Origin: Arthrobacter sp. EPSL27
Lineage (GTDB): Bacteria > Actinomycetota > Actinomycetes > Actinomycetales > Micrococcaceae
Direction: 5' to 3'
Length of the DNA stretch: 64,000 bases
Assembly: GCF_001512305.1 (NCBI RefSeq)
Contig: NZ_LNUT01000005.1
Location: forward strand, 1,213,774 to 1,277,773
Shown here: positions 1-8,019 of the stretch, one piece after another
Numbering within the stretch: position 1 is the stretch's first letter
How the letters are laid out: each line of letters starts with the position of its first letter
The notes under the pieces: model-generated
The model's database searches: none
What the model was told of the DNA's origin: nothing
Seen by the model: the letters and a program-made list of their open reading frames with translations, nothing else
Position numbers and translations under genes: made by a program

Positions 1-185
1 AGCAAGGGCTGGCGCGCCGCTTCCTGGTGGACCACGGGGTGCCCGAGGACACCGCCGGCTACTTGTGCGCCGCCTATCTGGCGGCGACTTTTGAGGCCTG
101 GCTGCGCTGGGCTGCGGGCACCGATCCCGACCCGGTGCCGTACCTGCTGGCCTCCGTCGAAGTGCTGCGGGTGCCCGGGACCTGA
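1..185 (+). CDS. C-terminal fragment of a TetR/AcrR-type regulator (truncated by window edge)
   Basis: An open frame enters from the left edge and stops with TGA at 183-185, leaving 60 visible residues. The visible part is helical, with an aromatic AAYLAATFEAWLRWAAG stretch followed by DPDPVPYLLASVEVLR. This resembles the last two helices of a TetR-family ligand-binding and dimerisation domain. The DNA-binding half lies outside the window, so neither the family nor the target can be settled here. The 19-bp repeat cluster begins about 25 bases after the stop. Confidence 0.6.
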   Translation, partial: QGLARRFLVDHGVPEDTAGYLCAAYLAATFEAWLRWAAGTDPDPVPYLLASVEVLRVPGT

Positions 186-210
186 CCCCCGGCACCGGCG
201 TTGGTGCAGT

Positions 211-390
211 TGGCACTGCGCAAGGTGCCGGGCGCTGCGCGGGGCGCCCGGCGCTGCGTGGGGAGCCTGGCGCTGCGCGGCGTGGCTAGCGCTGCGCGGG
301 GTGTTTGGCGCTGCGCAAAAGTCTCCACGCCGCGGTACTCGGGCAGCGCCGGCGCTTTGGCGCAGCGCAGGCCACTTGGCGCAGCGCCGG
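211..390. repeat. 19-bp periodic repeat cluster: six direct units, then three inverted units
   Basis: Six head-to-tail 19-bp units run from 211 to 324 (starts at 211, 230, 249, 268, 287 and 306). Each has the core GGCGCTGCGC followed by a more variable tail. After a 16-bp gap the reverse-complement core GCAGCGCC recurs at 343, 362 and 381, again spaced exactly 19 bp. A more degenerate unit may follow near 400. The two blocks can pair into a long imperfect hairpin or cruciform. The cluster fills the gap between the TetR fragment and the DUF202 gene. It could act as a terminator, a protein-binding array or a slippage-prone repeat; none of these is shown. Confidence 0.8.
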
Positions 391-471
391 CGGTTTTCGG
401 AACGCGCCAGCGGTGGCGACCACCCCGATGATGTGCGGTATTTTTCCCCGGAGTGGCATCCTGAGAACATC

Positions 472-1020
472 ATGACTGCACACGACGAGACACCTGATGC
501 CCCGCACCGCGGCGGGCCTCCCGCCGGGCTCCCGCAGGCCGCGGACGGCTCCGGGCCGGAGGCCGCCGCGGCAGAACCGGCAGTAACGGAACCGGCAGCG
601 ACAGAACCGGCAGCGACAGAACCGGGCACGGAGGAACCGGCACCGGACCGCCGCCACCGGGGGTTCTCGGCCTGGGTGCTGGACGGCGGGACCGAACCGG
701 ATCCCCGGTTCACACTGGCCAACGAGCGCACGTTTTTGGCCTGGATCCGGACGTCGCTGGCCATGGTGGCGGGCGGCATCGCCGTCGAGGCCTTCACAAC
801 AGACCTGTTCACGCCGGACGTCCGCAAGACCGTCGCCGTGCTGCTGCTCCTGCTGGGGATGGTGACGGGCGGAGGGTCCTTCTTCCGTTGGGTGAACGTG
901 GAACGTGCCATGCGGCACCAGACGTCGCTTCCGGTGCCGGTAATCGCCCCCATCCTGGCGGTGGGCGGGGCCCTCGTCGCCGCCGTTCTGGTTGGTTTTG
1001 TGATCTGGCGGCCGGCGTAG
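472..1020 (+). CDS. DUF202 (YidH-type) membrane protein
   Basis: A 182-residue protein starting at ATG 472. The frame stays open upstream, but that part would run through the 19-bp repeats and is unlikely to be coding. Residues 1-60 are a charged, Ala/Pro-rich cytoplasmic tail with repeated EPAAT units. The DUF202 signature NERTFLAWIRTSLA follows at about 84-97. Predicted membrane segments lie near 88-107, 121-138 and 157-177. The function of DUF202 proteins is not established. A second, shorter DUF202 gene follows after 26 bases, so the two are probably co-transcribed and may form a hetero-oligomer (inference). Confidence 0.8.
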   Translation: MTAHDETPDAPHRGGPPAGLPQAADGSGPEAAAAEPAVTEPAATEPAATEPGTEEPAPDRRHRGFSAWVLDGGTEPDPRFTLANERTFLAWIRTSLAMVAGGIAVEAFTTDLFTPDVRKTVAVLLLLLGMVTGGGSFFRWVNVERAMRHQTSLPVPVIAPILAVGGALVAAVLVGFVIWRPA

Positions 1021-1046
1021 CCGTGGCGAGGAGCAGGCAGCCTGCG

Positions 1047-1370
1047 ATGCACAACGATCCCGGGCTCCAGCCCGAACGGACGGACCTCGCCTGGCGGCGG
1101 ACCGCCCTCACGCTGGTTACGGCGGCCTGCATCTTCCTGCGCTGGATGCCCCTCCACGGATGGTTCACCGGCACCCTGATGGCGGCGTCGCTGCTGGCCG
1201 CCCTCGGCATCGCACTCACGCAGCGGCGCCGCTACCACCATCACGCCAGCGGCATCGGCGGCGCGGCAATGACCGCGAACGTCAAGGGGACGGCGGCCAT
1301 CGCCGGCAGCGTGGTGGTCCTTGCCGGGGTGGGAATCTATACGGTCCTGTTCCTGCCGCTGCAGCCCTAG
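1047..1370 (+). CDS. Short DUF202-family membrane protein
   Basis: A 107-residue protein with the DUF202-like motif LQPERTDLAWRRTALTL at residues 7-23. Predicted membrane spans lie near 18-32, 40-57 and 83-104, and a His-rich loop RRYHHHASG sits in between. An AGGAG box lies 13 bases before ATG 1047. An in-frame GTG at 1023 would add eight residues and sits only two bases past the previous stop, so the start is uncertain. It pairs with the larger DUF202 gene immediately upstream. This two-gene arrangement recurs in actinobacteria, but no biochemical role is known. Confidence 0.75.
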   Translation: MHNDPGLQPERTDLAWRRTALTLVTAACIFLRWMPLHGWFTGTLMAASLLAALGIALTQRRRYHHHASGIGGAAMTANVKGTAAIAGSVVVLAGVGIYTVLFLPLQP

Positions 1371-1404
1371 CGGCACCGGCTGGAGCGCCGCCGCGGGGTG
1401 TGGA

Positions 1405-3321
1405 TCAGCTCAGGAACGACAAATGGATGTCGCTGCCAAACCGGCGGATGATGTCCTGCTTGGCCCGGTGGAACGCCGCGAGGTCCCCGGCGTTCCCGTG
1501 CTGTTCGAGGCGGCGCCGCGCCAGCTCGTCGGAAATCACGTCCATGAACAGTTCGGCGAGCAGCAGCCGCGCGGAATCACGGAAGCGGCCGCGCCCGTCG
1601 ACGTAGAGCCGCACGGTGGGCGCGCCGGTGTTGATGATGACCTTGCGCTCCGCAGCGCTGTACACGGCCCGGTCTGCGGCGTTGTGCAGGTTCCGGAATT
1701 CGTAGCCGACGAACAGGTCCATGCCATGGTCCCGGGGAACCCGGTGGGCCGCCGGATGGCCGGCCGGATGGGCGGCGGGCTGGATAACGGCAGCATGCGG
1801 GGGCTGGGCATCGCTGCGCGCGGAGGCTTGTTCGGCCACCACCATCTCGCACCAGGCCCAGTACGCGCCGGCCCGGACGGTCATTTCGCCCCGCTCCCCC
1901 GCGGCGTCCCCCGTCACCGTCCACTCGATCCGGCGGGTGCCGTCAAGGGAGTCGACGGATATGGCAACGGGCTCCGGCTCGATCCGCATGGATTCCGGCA
2001 GGTCGAGCGCGAAGGTGAGCTGCGCGCCGTCGGGCAGTTGTTCCGGATCGACCAGCAGGGCGACGTGGAACGGGCGGCCCGGCTTCCGGTAATAGAAGGG
2101 GGTGGTGAAGCGCAGCGCGGCCTGCGGTTCTTCCGCGGCAGGGGCTTCCCCGGCGGCTTCCGGGGACGATTCGATACCCAGGTCCACCACGGCCGCCTCA
2201 CTCATGCGCTGCAGAAGCCGCTCGATCATCTCGGCGGTGCGCCCGGAGGTGGTGGCCCGTTCCAGATGCGCGAGTTTCTCCTTCTCCGCCTGCACGGCCC
2301 CGCCAATCATGGTGCTGACGGCCCGGGAGAACGCCGCCACGAAGGGGTCTTTGAAGTTCAGGCCCTCCCGTTCGTCGCTGATGACGGCCTTGCCGCGGCC
2401 CAGCATCTCGGTCAGCGCCGCGCAGCGCACGGTGCCGAAGAGGTATTCGGTCCCCACCTGGTTCTCGTACTCGAACAGTGTGCAGTCGAGCACCGCCATT
2501 CCGGAGAGGACCACCAGGCCGTTGGTGCGTTCGTCGCCCTTGAGCGTGAGCTCCACGTCCTTGGCCCGTTTCAGGGTGAGGGTGAAGGGAAACTCCTGCC
2601 CCTCGTGGCTGAAGCTTCCCGGCTGTTCCGGGCCGAGCAGGAGGATGGCCGGGGGTTCGTGGAAGCGGATGGTCTCGCTGCTGCGGCCCGCCGCCAGCTC
2701 CACGGCCCGGCGCTCCAGCACGTCCCGCAGATAGATGTTGTTGGACAGTGACTCCAGGAGGGTGGCGTGCTGGGTGATGGTGACATGGGGATTGTCGACG
2801 ACGATCGTCACCCGGGTGCCGTCCCCGGCGCCGCCGGGGATGCCGAGCCGGGCATAGTCGGCGGGAAACGCGCGGCGGTCCTCCTCGCCGTCGTCGTAAA
2901 GGTAGCCGCCGTTCTCCCCGCGGAAGACGTCGATCCGGGTGAAACGGCCGTCCTTGACGGTCTCGATCCAACCGTGGCCCAGGCCGAAGATGGCCTGCTT
3001 CAGCCCGCGGCCGAAGTACCCGCGGCCGTTGCCTTCGCCACGGGAGAGGGGGCTGTGCGCGCCGCCGTAGGTGAGGATGCGGGCAGCGGCTTCAAAGGAC
3101 ATGCCCTCCGCCTGGTCCGTCACCATCAGGACGGCGCCGGTGTGGTGCCGTTCGTAGCCGACACTGATGGCGCCGGTCACGGGGTCCCCGGTCTTCTCCA
3201 GCCGGGCGTAGCTGTCATCGCTGTTGGTGATCAGCTCCACCAGCGCCTTCTCCACCGAAGCGAACCGGCGCGAATCAATCCCGATCACCCGCTGGTCCAC
3301 CTGGATTTCGGCAACCGTCAT
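1405..3321 (-). CDS. Large solitary GHKL (HSP90/MORC-like) ATPase
   Basis: A 638-residue soluble protein with a clear Bergerat-fold ATPase at its N-terminus. The N box is E29-x3-N33 in VELITNSDD, the G1 box is D69-QAEG-M, and the glycine-rich lid is GNGRGYFGRGLKQ at about 98-109. A middle region to about residue 370 plausibly forms the second GHKL transducer domain. Residues about 400-500 look like a beta-sandwich, followed by a His/Pro/Ala-rich linker. A conserved-looking C-terminal block contains VIINTGAPTVRLYVDGRG. A GAGGAGACGCC ribosome site precedes ATG 3321. There is no histidine-kinase phosphoacceptor, receiver or transmembrane segment. It stands alone, so the role is unknown; chaperone-like or MORC-like DNA clamp activity are both possible. 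Confidence 0.75.
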   Translation of the reverse strand: MTVAEIQVDQRVIGIDSRRFASVEKALVELITNSDDSYARLEKTGDPVTGAISVGYERHHTGAVLMVTDQAEGMSFEAAARILTYGGAHSPLSRGEGNGRGYFGRGLKQAIFGLGHGWIETVKDGRFTRIDVFRGENGGYLYDDGEEDRRAFPADYARLGIPGGAGDGTRVTIVVDNPHVTITQHATLLESLSNNIYLRDVLERRAVELAAGRSSETIRFHEPPAILLLGPEQPGSFSHEGQEFPFTLTLKRAKDVELTLKGDERTNGLVVLSGMAVLDCTLFEYENQVGTEYLFGTVRCAALTEMLGRGKAVISDEREGLNFKDPFVAAFSRAVSTMIGGAVQAEKEKLAHLERATTSGRTAEMIERLLQRMSEAAVVDLGIESSPEAAGEAPAAEEPQAALRFTTPFYYRKPGRPFHVALLVDPEQLPDGAQLTFALDLPESMRIEPEPVAISVDSLDGTRRIEWTVTGDAAGERGEMTVRAGAYWAWCEMVVAEQASARSDAQPPHAAVIQPAAHPAGHPAAHRVPRDHGMDLFVGYEFRNLHNAADRAVYSAAERKVIINTGAPTVRLYVDGRGRFRDSARLLLAELFMDVISDELARRRLEQHGNAGDLAAFHRAKQDIIRRFGSDIHLSFLS

Positions 3322-3500
3322 GGCGTCTCCTCAGTCGCAGCCCCGCTGCTGCTCCACCTACCGGCGCCGGACGGTGCTGGTAGGCGGCAGGGCCGATAGC
3401 TGGAGCGTAGCAGTTTGGCGATGATCGGGACGGCCGCGAACCAAGTAATCCGGGCGGCCGATCCGAGGGGTGAAATCCAAGAGACAGGTAGCGGTTACTG

Positions 3501-3528
3501 CTGACCTGGCGCCGCCCCCGCTTATAGC
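3501..3528 (+). promoter_or_regulatory. Possible promoter for the GH16 gene
   Basis: A CTGACC hexamer at 3501-3506 lies 16 bases before TATAGC at 3523-3528. This would place a transcript start about 50 bases before the GTG of the GH16 gene. The -35 match is weak, so this is only the best candidate in the 263-bp gap between the divergent ATPase and glycosidase genes. Nothing else clear was seen in that gap. Confidence 0.35.
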
Positions 3529-3584
3529 CTGAGCCAACAGACGGGTCTCAGGCCGCTTGTCGAGTCGTAGACGGAAGGGCCAAC

Positions 3585-4661
3585 GTGCAACCAGACACCA
3601 CGGGGTGGGCGCCGGCCGGCGGGGGGCCACAGCACCGGCAGCCCGCACCGACACGGGGGGTGCTTTTCACCGCGACAGGCCGCTCCAAGGCCTGGCTCTG
3701 CTCCCTTCTCATCCTGGCGGGGCTGTCGGGCAGCGCAGCGCAGACCGTCCTCCCCCTTCCGCTGGCATCTTCCGACCCGGGCACCACCGCATCGGAATCC
3801 GTGCCACCTAAACCAGTCGCCCTGGAAGCGGACGTGCCGGTGGCCGCTCCCGCTCCGGAGAGCGCGGCCGGCGCCCCGGCGGACCTGCCCGCCCCCGATG
3901 CGGCCGCGGCACCGCCCGCCGAAGCTCCTCCCGCTGAGGCCTCTCCCGCTGACGCTGATCTGCTGGACGTCACCCCGGTCCTGGGCACCAAGCAGCGGAG
4001 TGGCCCGCCCGGCGATCCCGGCTCCTGGAATCTGGTCTTCGACGAGAACTTCGACGTCCTGAACAAAAAAGTCTGGACCCCGTACTGGTTCAACGACTGC
4101 AGCCCCAAATCCATGATGAACAACGTCAAGACCTGTTCAAAGAACATCAGGGTTGCCAACGGCGAAGCAGTCCTCCAGCTCAGCGATGCAGAGTCCGGCG
4201 CCCTGCTTTCCACCAATCCCAAGGACGGCGTCCGCGGCCACGTCGGCTTCACGTTCACCAGCGGCTACGCCGAAGCGCGGATCGCTTTCCCGGGAAACTG
4301 CAGGACCGGGATCCCCAACTGGCCGGCGTGGTGGACTGTGGGGCAGAAGTTCCCCCACACCGGCGAGATCGACATCGCAGAAGGCCTCGCCGGCGAAGTG
4401 TGGAGCGTCTACCACTCGGCGGCGTGGTCGAAGAGCCAGAAGCTGTCCGCCTGCCGGGCCGGGACGTACCACACGTACGGTGTGCACCGGAAAGACGGGG
4501 CCAACGACGTTTACTACGACGGCCGGCTGGTCCACTCATACGTCACGAGTGACGGCAACAGCCCCCACTACCTGCTTCTGAACGTGGGCGCTGCGGCCGG
4601 TCTCCAGGCGTTCGGCGAGGCGAGCAGCGTGAAGGTGGACTACGTGCGGGTGTGGCAGTAG
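3585..4661 (+). CDS. Secreted glycoside hydrolase family 16 protein
   Basis: A 358-residue protein with GTG start 3585 and a GGAAGG box upstream. A hydrophobic segment near residues 35-52 follows a long, basic N-terminal region and probably acts as a signal peptide or anchor. Residues about 55-145 are an Ala/Pro/Glu-rich linker. The catalytic domain fills the rest and carries the GH16 signature GEIDIAEG, with E261 and E266 as expected nucleophile and acid/base and D263 between them. GH16 enzymes cleave beta-1,3 or beta-1,3-1,4 glucans, galactans and similar polymers; the substrate cannot be read from sequence. No carbohydrate-binding module is visible. It converges on galT with only four bases between the stops. 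Confidence 0.85.
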   Translation: MQPDTTGWAPAGGGPQHRQPAPTRGVLFTATGRSKAWLCSLLILAGLSGSAAQTVLPLPLASSDPGTTASESVPPKPVALEADVPVAAPAPESAAGAPADLPAPDAAAAPPAEAPPAEASPADADLLDVTPVLGTKQRSGPPGDPGSWNLVFDENFDVLNKKVWTPYWFNDCSPKSMMNNVKTCSKNIRVANGEAVLQLSDAESGALLSTNPKDGVRGHVGFTFTSGYAEARIAFPGNCRTGIPNWPAWWTVGQKFPHTGEIDIAEGLAGEVWSVYHSAAWSKSQKLSACRAGTYHTYGVHRKDGANDVYYDGRLVHSYVTSDGNSPHYLLLNVGAAAGLQAFGEASSVKVDYVRVWQ

Positions 4662-4665
4662 CCGG

Positions 4666-5787
4666 TCAGGACACCCGCGCAGCGGCTGCCGCGCCGGCCA
4701 CTTCCCGAAGCCGGGTGGCCACGGATTCCGGGGTGGTGTCGCTGATGAAGGCGCCCATGGCGGCTTCGGACCCGGCCAGGTATTTGAGCTTGTCCGCGGC
4801 GCGGCGGGGCGAGGTCAGCTGCAGGTGCAGGTGGCCGTCCCGGCGCAGTGCCGGCGCCAGCGGGGCCTGGTGCCAGGCCGCAATGTACGGGGTGGTCGTC
4901 GGGTAGAGCGCGTCGAAGCGCCTCAGCAGCTCCGGGTACAGCTCCGCGAGCTCATCGCGCTCCGCCCCGTCCAGGGCGGCGAGGTCCGGAACCTGGCGGT
5001 GCGGGACGAGGTGGACTTCCAACGGCCAGCGGGCCGCGAAGGGGACGTAGGCGCTGAAGTGTTCGCCTTCCAGCACCATCCGGCTGCCGTCGTGCCGTTC
5101 GGCCCGCAGCAGGGAGGACGTGAGGGTCGCCCCGCCGTCGGACGTCGCGGCGAATTCTGCGGCGGCGGCCGCCAGGACCGCGCCGCGGGGCGTGACGTAC
5201 GGGTAGGCGTAGATCTGCCCGTGCGGGTGGTGCAGGGTGACTCCGATGTCTGCGCCCCGGTTCTCGAAGGGAAAGACCTGCTGGATGCCGGGCAGCGCGC
5301 TGAGCGCCTCCGTGCGGTGGGCCCAGGCGTCCACCACCGTGCGGACGCGCTGCCAGCCTAGGTCGGCGAAGGTTCCGGTGTGCTGCGGGGTGAAGGCCAC
5401 CACCTCGCAGCGGCCGACGGCGGGTGCGCTCGCTCCCCAGCCTGGGGCCGGCGGGAGTTCGCTGACGTCGGGGCCGAGGGAGGGGAACCGGTTTTCGAAG
5501 ACGGCGACGTCGTAGTCCGGCGCCGGAATCTCGGTCTGGTTGGCCGGCGTCGTGGGGCAGATGGGGCACTGGTCCGCCGGCGGAAGGTGCGTGCGGGACT
5601 GCCGGTGTGCGGCGATGGCCACCCATTCGCGGCTGAGCGCGTCGAAGCGCAGCTGGCCCGGGTCGGGGCGGGCGGGCAGATCCCGGTGGTCCACGAGGGA
5701 AGCGGCGGGCCGCTCGGCGGAGCCGGCGTCGTCGAAGTAGAGGATCTCTCGGCCGTCCGCCAGCCTGGTCATCGTGGTTCGGGTCAT
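4666..5787 (-). CDS. galT: Galactose-1-phosphate uridylyltransferase
   Basis: A 373-residue protein that transfers UMP between UDP-glucose and galactose-1-phosphate in the Leloir pathway. The catalytic HPHGQ motif is at residues 187-191, with H189 as the expected uridylylated nucleophile. A CPIC pair at 74-77 matches the zinc-binding cysteines of the family. The frame stays open upstream across the divergent arfB gene, but ATG 5787 (MTRTTMTR) leaves 52 bases between the two genes and fits family length. galK and galE are not in the window, so the gene stands apart from the rest of its pathway. Confidence 0.92.
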   Translation of the reverse strand: MTRTTMTRLADGREILYFDDAGSAERPAASLVDHRDLPARPDPGQLRFDALSREWVAIAAHRQSRTHLPPADQCPICPTTPANQTEIPAPDYDVAVFENRFPSLGPDVSELPPAPGWGASAPAVGRCEVVAFTPQHTGTFADLGWQRVRTVVDAWAHRTEALSALPGIQQVFPFENRGADIGVTLHHPHGQIYAYPYVTPRGAVLAAAAAEFAATSDGGATLTSSLLRAERHDGSRMVLEGEHFSAYVPFAARWPLEVHLVPHRQVPDLAALDGAERDELAELYPELLRRFDALYPTTTPYIAAWHQAPLAPALRRDGHLHLQLTSPRRAADKLKYLAGSEAAMGAFISDTTPESVATRLREVAGAAAAARVS

Positions 5788-5839
5788 GGTTTCAGTTCTA
5801 CACGAGCGGATCGGCCCCGATCGTGCAACGCTAGTAGTT

Positions 5840-6262
5840 ATGGATCTGGAGGTGTCACCCGCGCTCACGATACCTTCGTCGGAACTGGGGTGGCGGTTCT
5901 CGCGGTCGTCCGGGCCGGGCGGCCAGCACGTCAACACCTCGGACAGCCGGGTTGAGCTCTCATGGAGCGTGGCGGACTCGGCGGTGCTGTCGGATGCCCA
6001 GCGGCTGCTGCTGGCCACACGGCTCGAGGGCCGCCTGGTAGCCGGGGTGATCACCGTGACGGCGTCCGAGCGGCGCTCCCAGCTCCGCAACCGGGAGTTG
6101 GCCCTGGCCAAGCTCGCCGGCCTGGTGGCTAAGGGCCTTGCCCCTGGTCCCGCCCGCCGCCGGGCCACCAAACCCACCGCGGGGTCCACCCGCCGCCGGC
6201 TCGCCGCCAAGGAACGTCGCTCCGCAACCAAGCGGCAGCGGCAGCGCCCGACCGCCGAATAA
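5840..6262 (+). CDS. arfB: Ribosome-rescue peptidyl-tRNA hydrolase ArfB
   Basis: A 140-residue protein, the same length as Escherichia coli ArfB (YaeJ). It releases nascent peptides from ribosomes stalled on mRNAs lacking a stop codon. The catalytic GGQ motif is at residues 27-29 within SSGPGGQHVNT. The C-terminal tail, from about residue 105, is very rich in Arg and Lys (RRRLAAKERRSATKRQRQR); in this family the tail threads into the empty mRNA channel. The start ATG 5840 was chosen because it begins the conserved MDLEVSPAL region; the longer upstream reading overlaps the divergent galT promoter. Confidence 0.93.
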   Translation: MDLEVSPALTIPSSELGWRFSRSSGPGGQHVNTSDSRVELSWSVADSAVLSDAQRLLLATRLEGRLVAGVITVTASERRSQLRNRELALAKLAGLVAKGLAPGPARRRATKPTAGSTRRRLAAKERRSATKRQRQRPTAE

Positions 6263-6296
6263 GAACCGGGCTACCGCCCGCGTCTACCGCTAGTGC

Positions 6297-6665
6297 CTAC
6301 CGCTTCGCGGGCTCCCCGGCGGCTTCGCCAGGAACGTCAGTGGGCAGGTCCGGAGACCAGCCCGGATCGTAGTCCGGGTGCTCCCGGTACGATCCGGCGA
6401 GAATGGTCAGCATGGCCCGGCGCGCAATGGCGACAGTCCCCTGGGCCTCGCCCGGATCCTCTATCCCCTCCAGGTCGGCGGCTTCCTGCCAGCTGGCGAT
6501 GATGGCCCGTTTCTGTGCGCACTCTTCCTGCATCCGCTCCCCCAGGGAACCCTTGGCTTCGCCGCCGTCCTCCGGGATTTCGGTGGTGCCTACAACGAAC
6601 GACCCGGCCCGGATGCCGGCTTCCTCCTCGGCGATGCGCGCTTCCAGAAACTCGACGATATTCAT
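6297..6665 (-). CDS. DUF6221-family protein
   Basis: A small acidic protein of 122 residues from ATG 6665, or 126 from ATG 6677. It begins MNIVEFLEARIAEEE, contains QKRAIIASWQEAA and ends with the SYREHPDYDPGW segment, a pattern typical of the actinobacterial DUF6221 family. No catalytic motif or membrane segment is visible and its function is unknown. It converges on arfB and lies 30 bases downstream of a SnoaL-like gene on the same strand, so the two may share a transcript. Confidence 0.75.
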   Translation of the reverse strand: MNIVEFLEARIAEEEAGIRAGSFVVGTTEIPEDGGEAKGSLGERMQEECAQKRAIIASWQEAADLEGIEDPGEAQGTVAIARRAMLTILAGSYREHPDYDPGWSPDLPTDVPGEAAGEPAKR

Positions 6666-6695
6666 GGCGCCCATCATTGCATCCCCGGAACCCTG

Positions 6696-7076
6696 CTACG
6701 TTTTCTCCACCCACTGGGCGCGCCAGGCGGGCGCCTCGAAGGCCTCGCTCCAGTACGCCGTCTCCTTCGCGATTTTGCCGTCCCGGAATTCGAAGATGAA
6801 GACGGTTTCGTACTTCGGGCCGTCGTAGTCCAGGGTCGCCTCGAGGACCACCAGGTCCCCGCCGCTGACCAGCCTGCGGGGCGTGATGGTGGGCAACTGC
6901 GGGAACGCGCCGTAGATCGCCCTCCGGTTCTCCGCGCCGCGCACCACTTCCCCGGATTGCGGCCAGTGCATCACCGCGTCGTCATGGAACAGGTCGTCCA
7001 TCAGTTCAACCCGCCGGTCGTTGAGGCAGCCGACCAGCCGGTGGACCACGTCTTCGTTGGTATGGGAGTCATCCAC
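6696..7076 (-). CDS. SnoaL-like / NTF2-fold protein
   Basis: A 126-residue protein with the cone-shaped NTF2-like fold pattern: an N-terminal helix (NEDVVHRLVGCLNDRR), then strands with HDDAVMHWPQSGE, ending in the KYETVFIFEFRDGKIAKE strand pair. Family members are small-molecule isomerases, hydrolases or binding proteins, and the ligand cannot be predicted. The start is GTG 7076, supported by an AGAGGTG box about ten bases upstream. Its neighbours, a DUF6221 protein and an alpha/beta hydrolase on the same strand, give no clear pathway. Confidence 0.75.
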   Translation of the reverse strand: MDDSHTNEDVVHRLVGCLNDRRVELMDDLFHDDAVMHWPQSGEVVRGAENRRAIYGAFPQLPTITPRRLVSGGDLVVLEATLDYDGPKYETVFIFEFRDGKIAKETAYWSEAFEAPAWRAQWVEKT

Positions 7077-7162
7077 GGCCTACACACCTCTTTCTGTTGA
7101 TGTTTCGCATTGTGCTCCCACCCACTGGATTGCGCCACAGCCGGTGCTGACCGCGGCGGGGC

Positions 7163-7957
7163 TCAGCCGGCCGATCTCAGAAACGCAGCCGCATCCTCAG
7201 CCACCTGGTCGGGGCACTCCCACAGGACCAGGTGCCCGACGGCGGGATAGACCTTCAGCTCGGCGCCGGGGATCCGCGCGGCAAGGGCTTCCTGGTGCCG
7301 CCGCGGCAGCACGCCGTCGTGCGCTCCCCACAGGATCAGGGCGGGGGCGCGGATGCTGCCCGATTCGGTGGGCGGTGTGGCGGCACACAGGCCTGCCAGA
7401 ATGCCTTTCCAGGCGTGCGCGGGCATTTTGACGCCGTCCTGCACCCGGTCCTCGATGAACCACCGCGGCACGGCATGCAGCAAAGGAAACCAGGACAGCG
7501 AGTCGCGCACCCAGTCCTCGCTGACGGGATCGGTGAGGCGGCCGACGTCGTCGATAAAGGACCACCGTCCCCGCAGGCTCAGGGGAGAGCCCACCAGGAC
7601 CAGCGCCGCGACGCGCTCCGGGTGCGTGACCGCGAGCTGCTGTGCCACGTAGCCGCCGCTGGAGGAGCCGAGGACGGCTGCCCGGGGCACGTCGAGGGCA
7701 TCGAGGATCGCGGCGGCATCCCCGGCCTGTTCGGTGAGCGAATAGCCGTCCGCCGGTTTGTCGGCGTCGCCCTGGCCCCGGAGGTCGGGAGCGTAGACCC
7801 GGAAGCCGGTCAGCCGGGGCACAAGGCGGTCGAAGCTGCGGCGGGATTCGCCCCAGGCGTGCAGCAGCAGCAGCGGCTGCGCGTCTTCCCGTCCGCGGAC
7901 CAGGCAGGGCACCGTGATGCCGGTGGTGAGACGCAGGGTCCGGACCTCGGAGTCCAT
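7163..7957 (-). CDS. Alpha/beta hydrolase
   Basis: A 264-residue cytoplasmic enzyme. The nucleophile elbow GSSSGG sits at residues 97-102 with S99 as nucleophile. The oxyanion-side LLHAWGESRRSF segment is near residue 32. The acid D214 lies in WGAHDGVLP and the catalytic H242 in VGHLVLWE. The spacing fits the epoxide-hydrolase/haloperoxidase-like subgroup of esterases, but the substrate is not predictable. The ATG at 7957 is divergent from the MOSC gene, with 62 bases between the two starts. Confidence 0.85.
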   Translation of the reverse strand: MDSEVRTLRLTTGITVPCLVRGREDAQPLLLLHAWGESRRSFDRLVPRLTGFRVYAPDLRGQGDADKPADGYSLTEQAGDAAAILDALDVPRAAVLGSSSGGYVAQQLAVTHPERVAALVLVGSPLSLRGRWSFIDDVGRLTDPVSEDWVRDSLSWFPLLHAVPRWFIEDRVQDGVKMPAHAWKGILAGLCAATPPTESGSIRAPALILWGAHDGVLPRRHQEALAARIPGAELKVYPAVGHLVLWECPDQVAEDAAAFLRSAG

Positions 7958-8019
7958 AGCCTCAGGTTACGCTCACCGCCCGGCTGCGCCGCCTGCTCCG
8001 GGGAGGATAGTTTGGGGGC

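Noticed and set aside
211..390. CRISPR array
   Set aside because: The 19-bp units are contiguous with no unique spacers, part of the array is inverted, and no cas gene is present.
91..471. In-frame extension of the first DUF202 gene through the 19-bp repeats
   Set aside because: The extension is compositionally odd, made of repeat-derived Ala/Arg/Trp codons, lacks family similarity and overlaps the TetR fragment in another frame. ATG 472 fits the DUF202 family.
1321..2751. Long plus-strand open frame opposite the GHKL ATPase gene
   Set aside because: High GC creates long antisense frames. The product is Gly/Arg/Val-rich without domains, whereas the minus-strand frame has intact ATPase motifs.
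5788..6231. Upstream extension of galT to 521 residues
   Set aside because: It runs opposite arfB and has no GalT similarity. ATG 5787 gives the usual family length.
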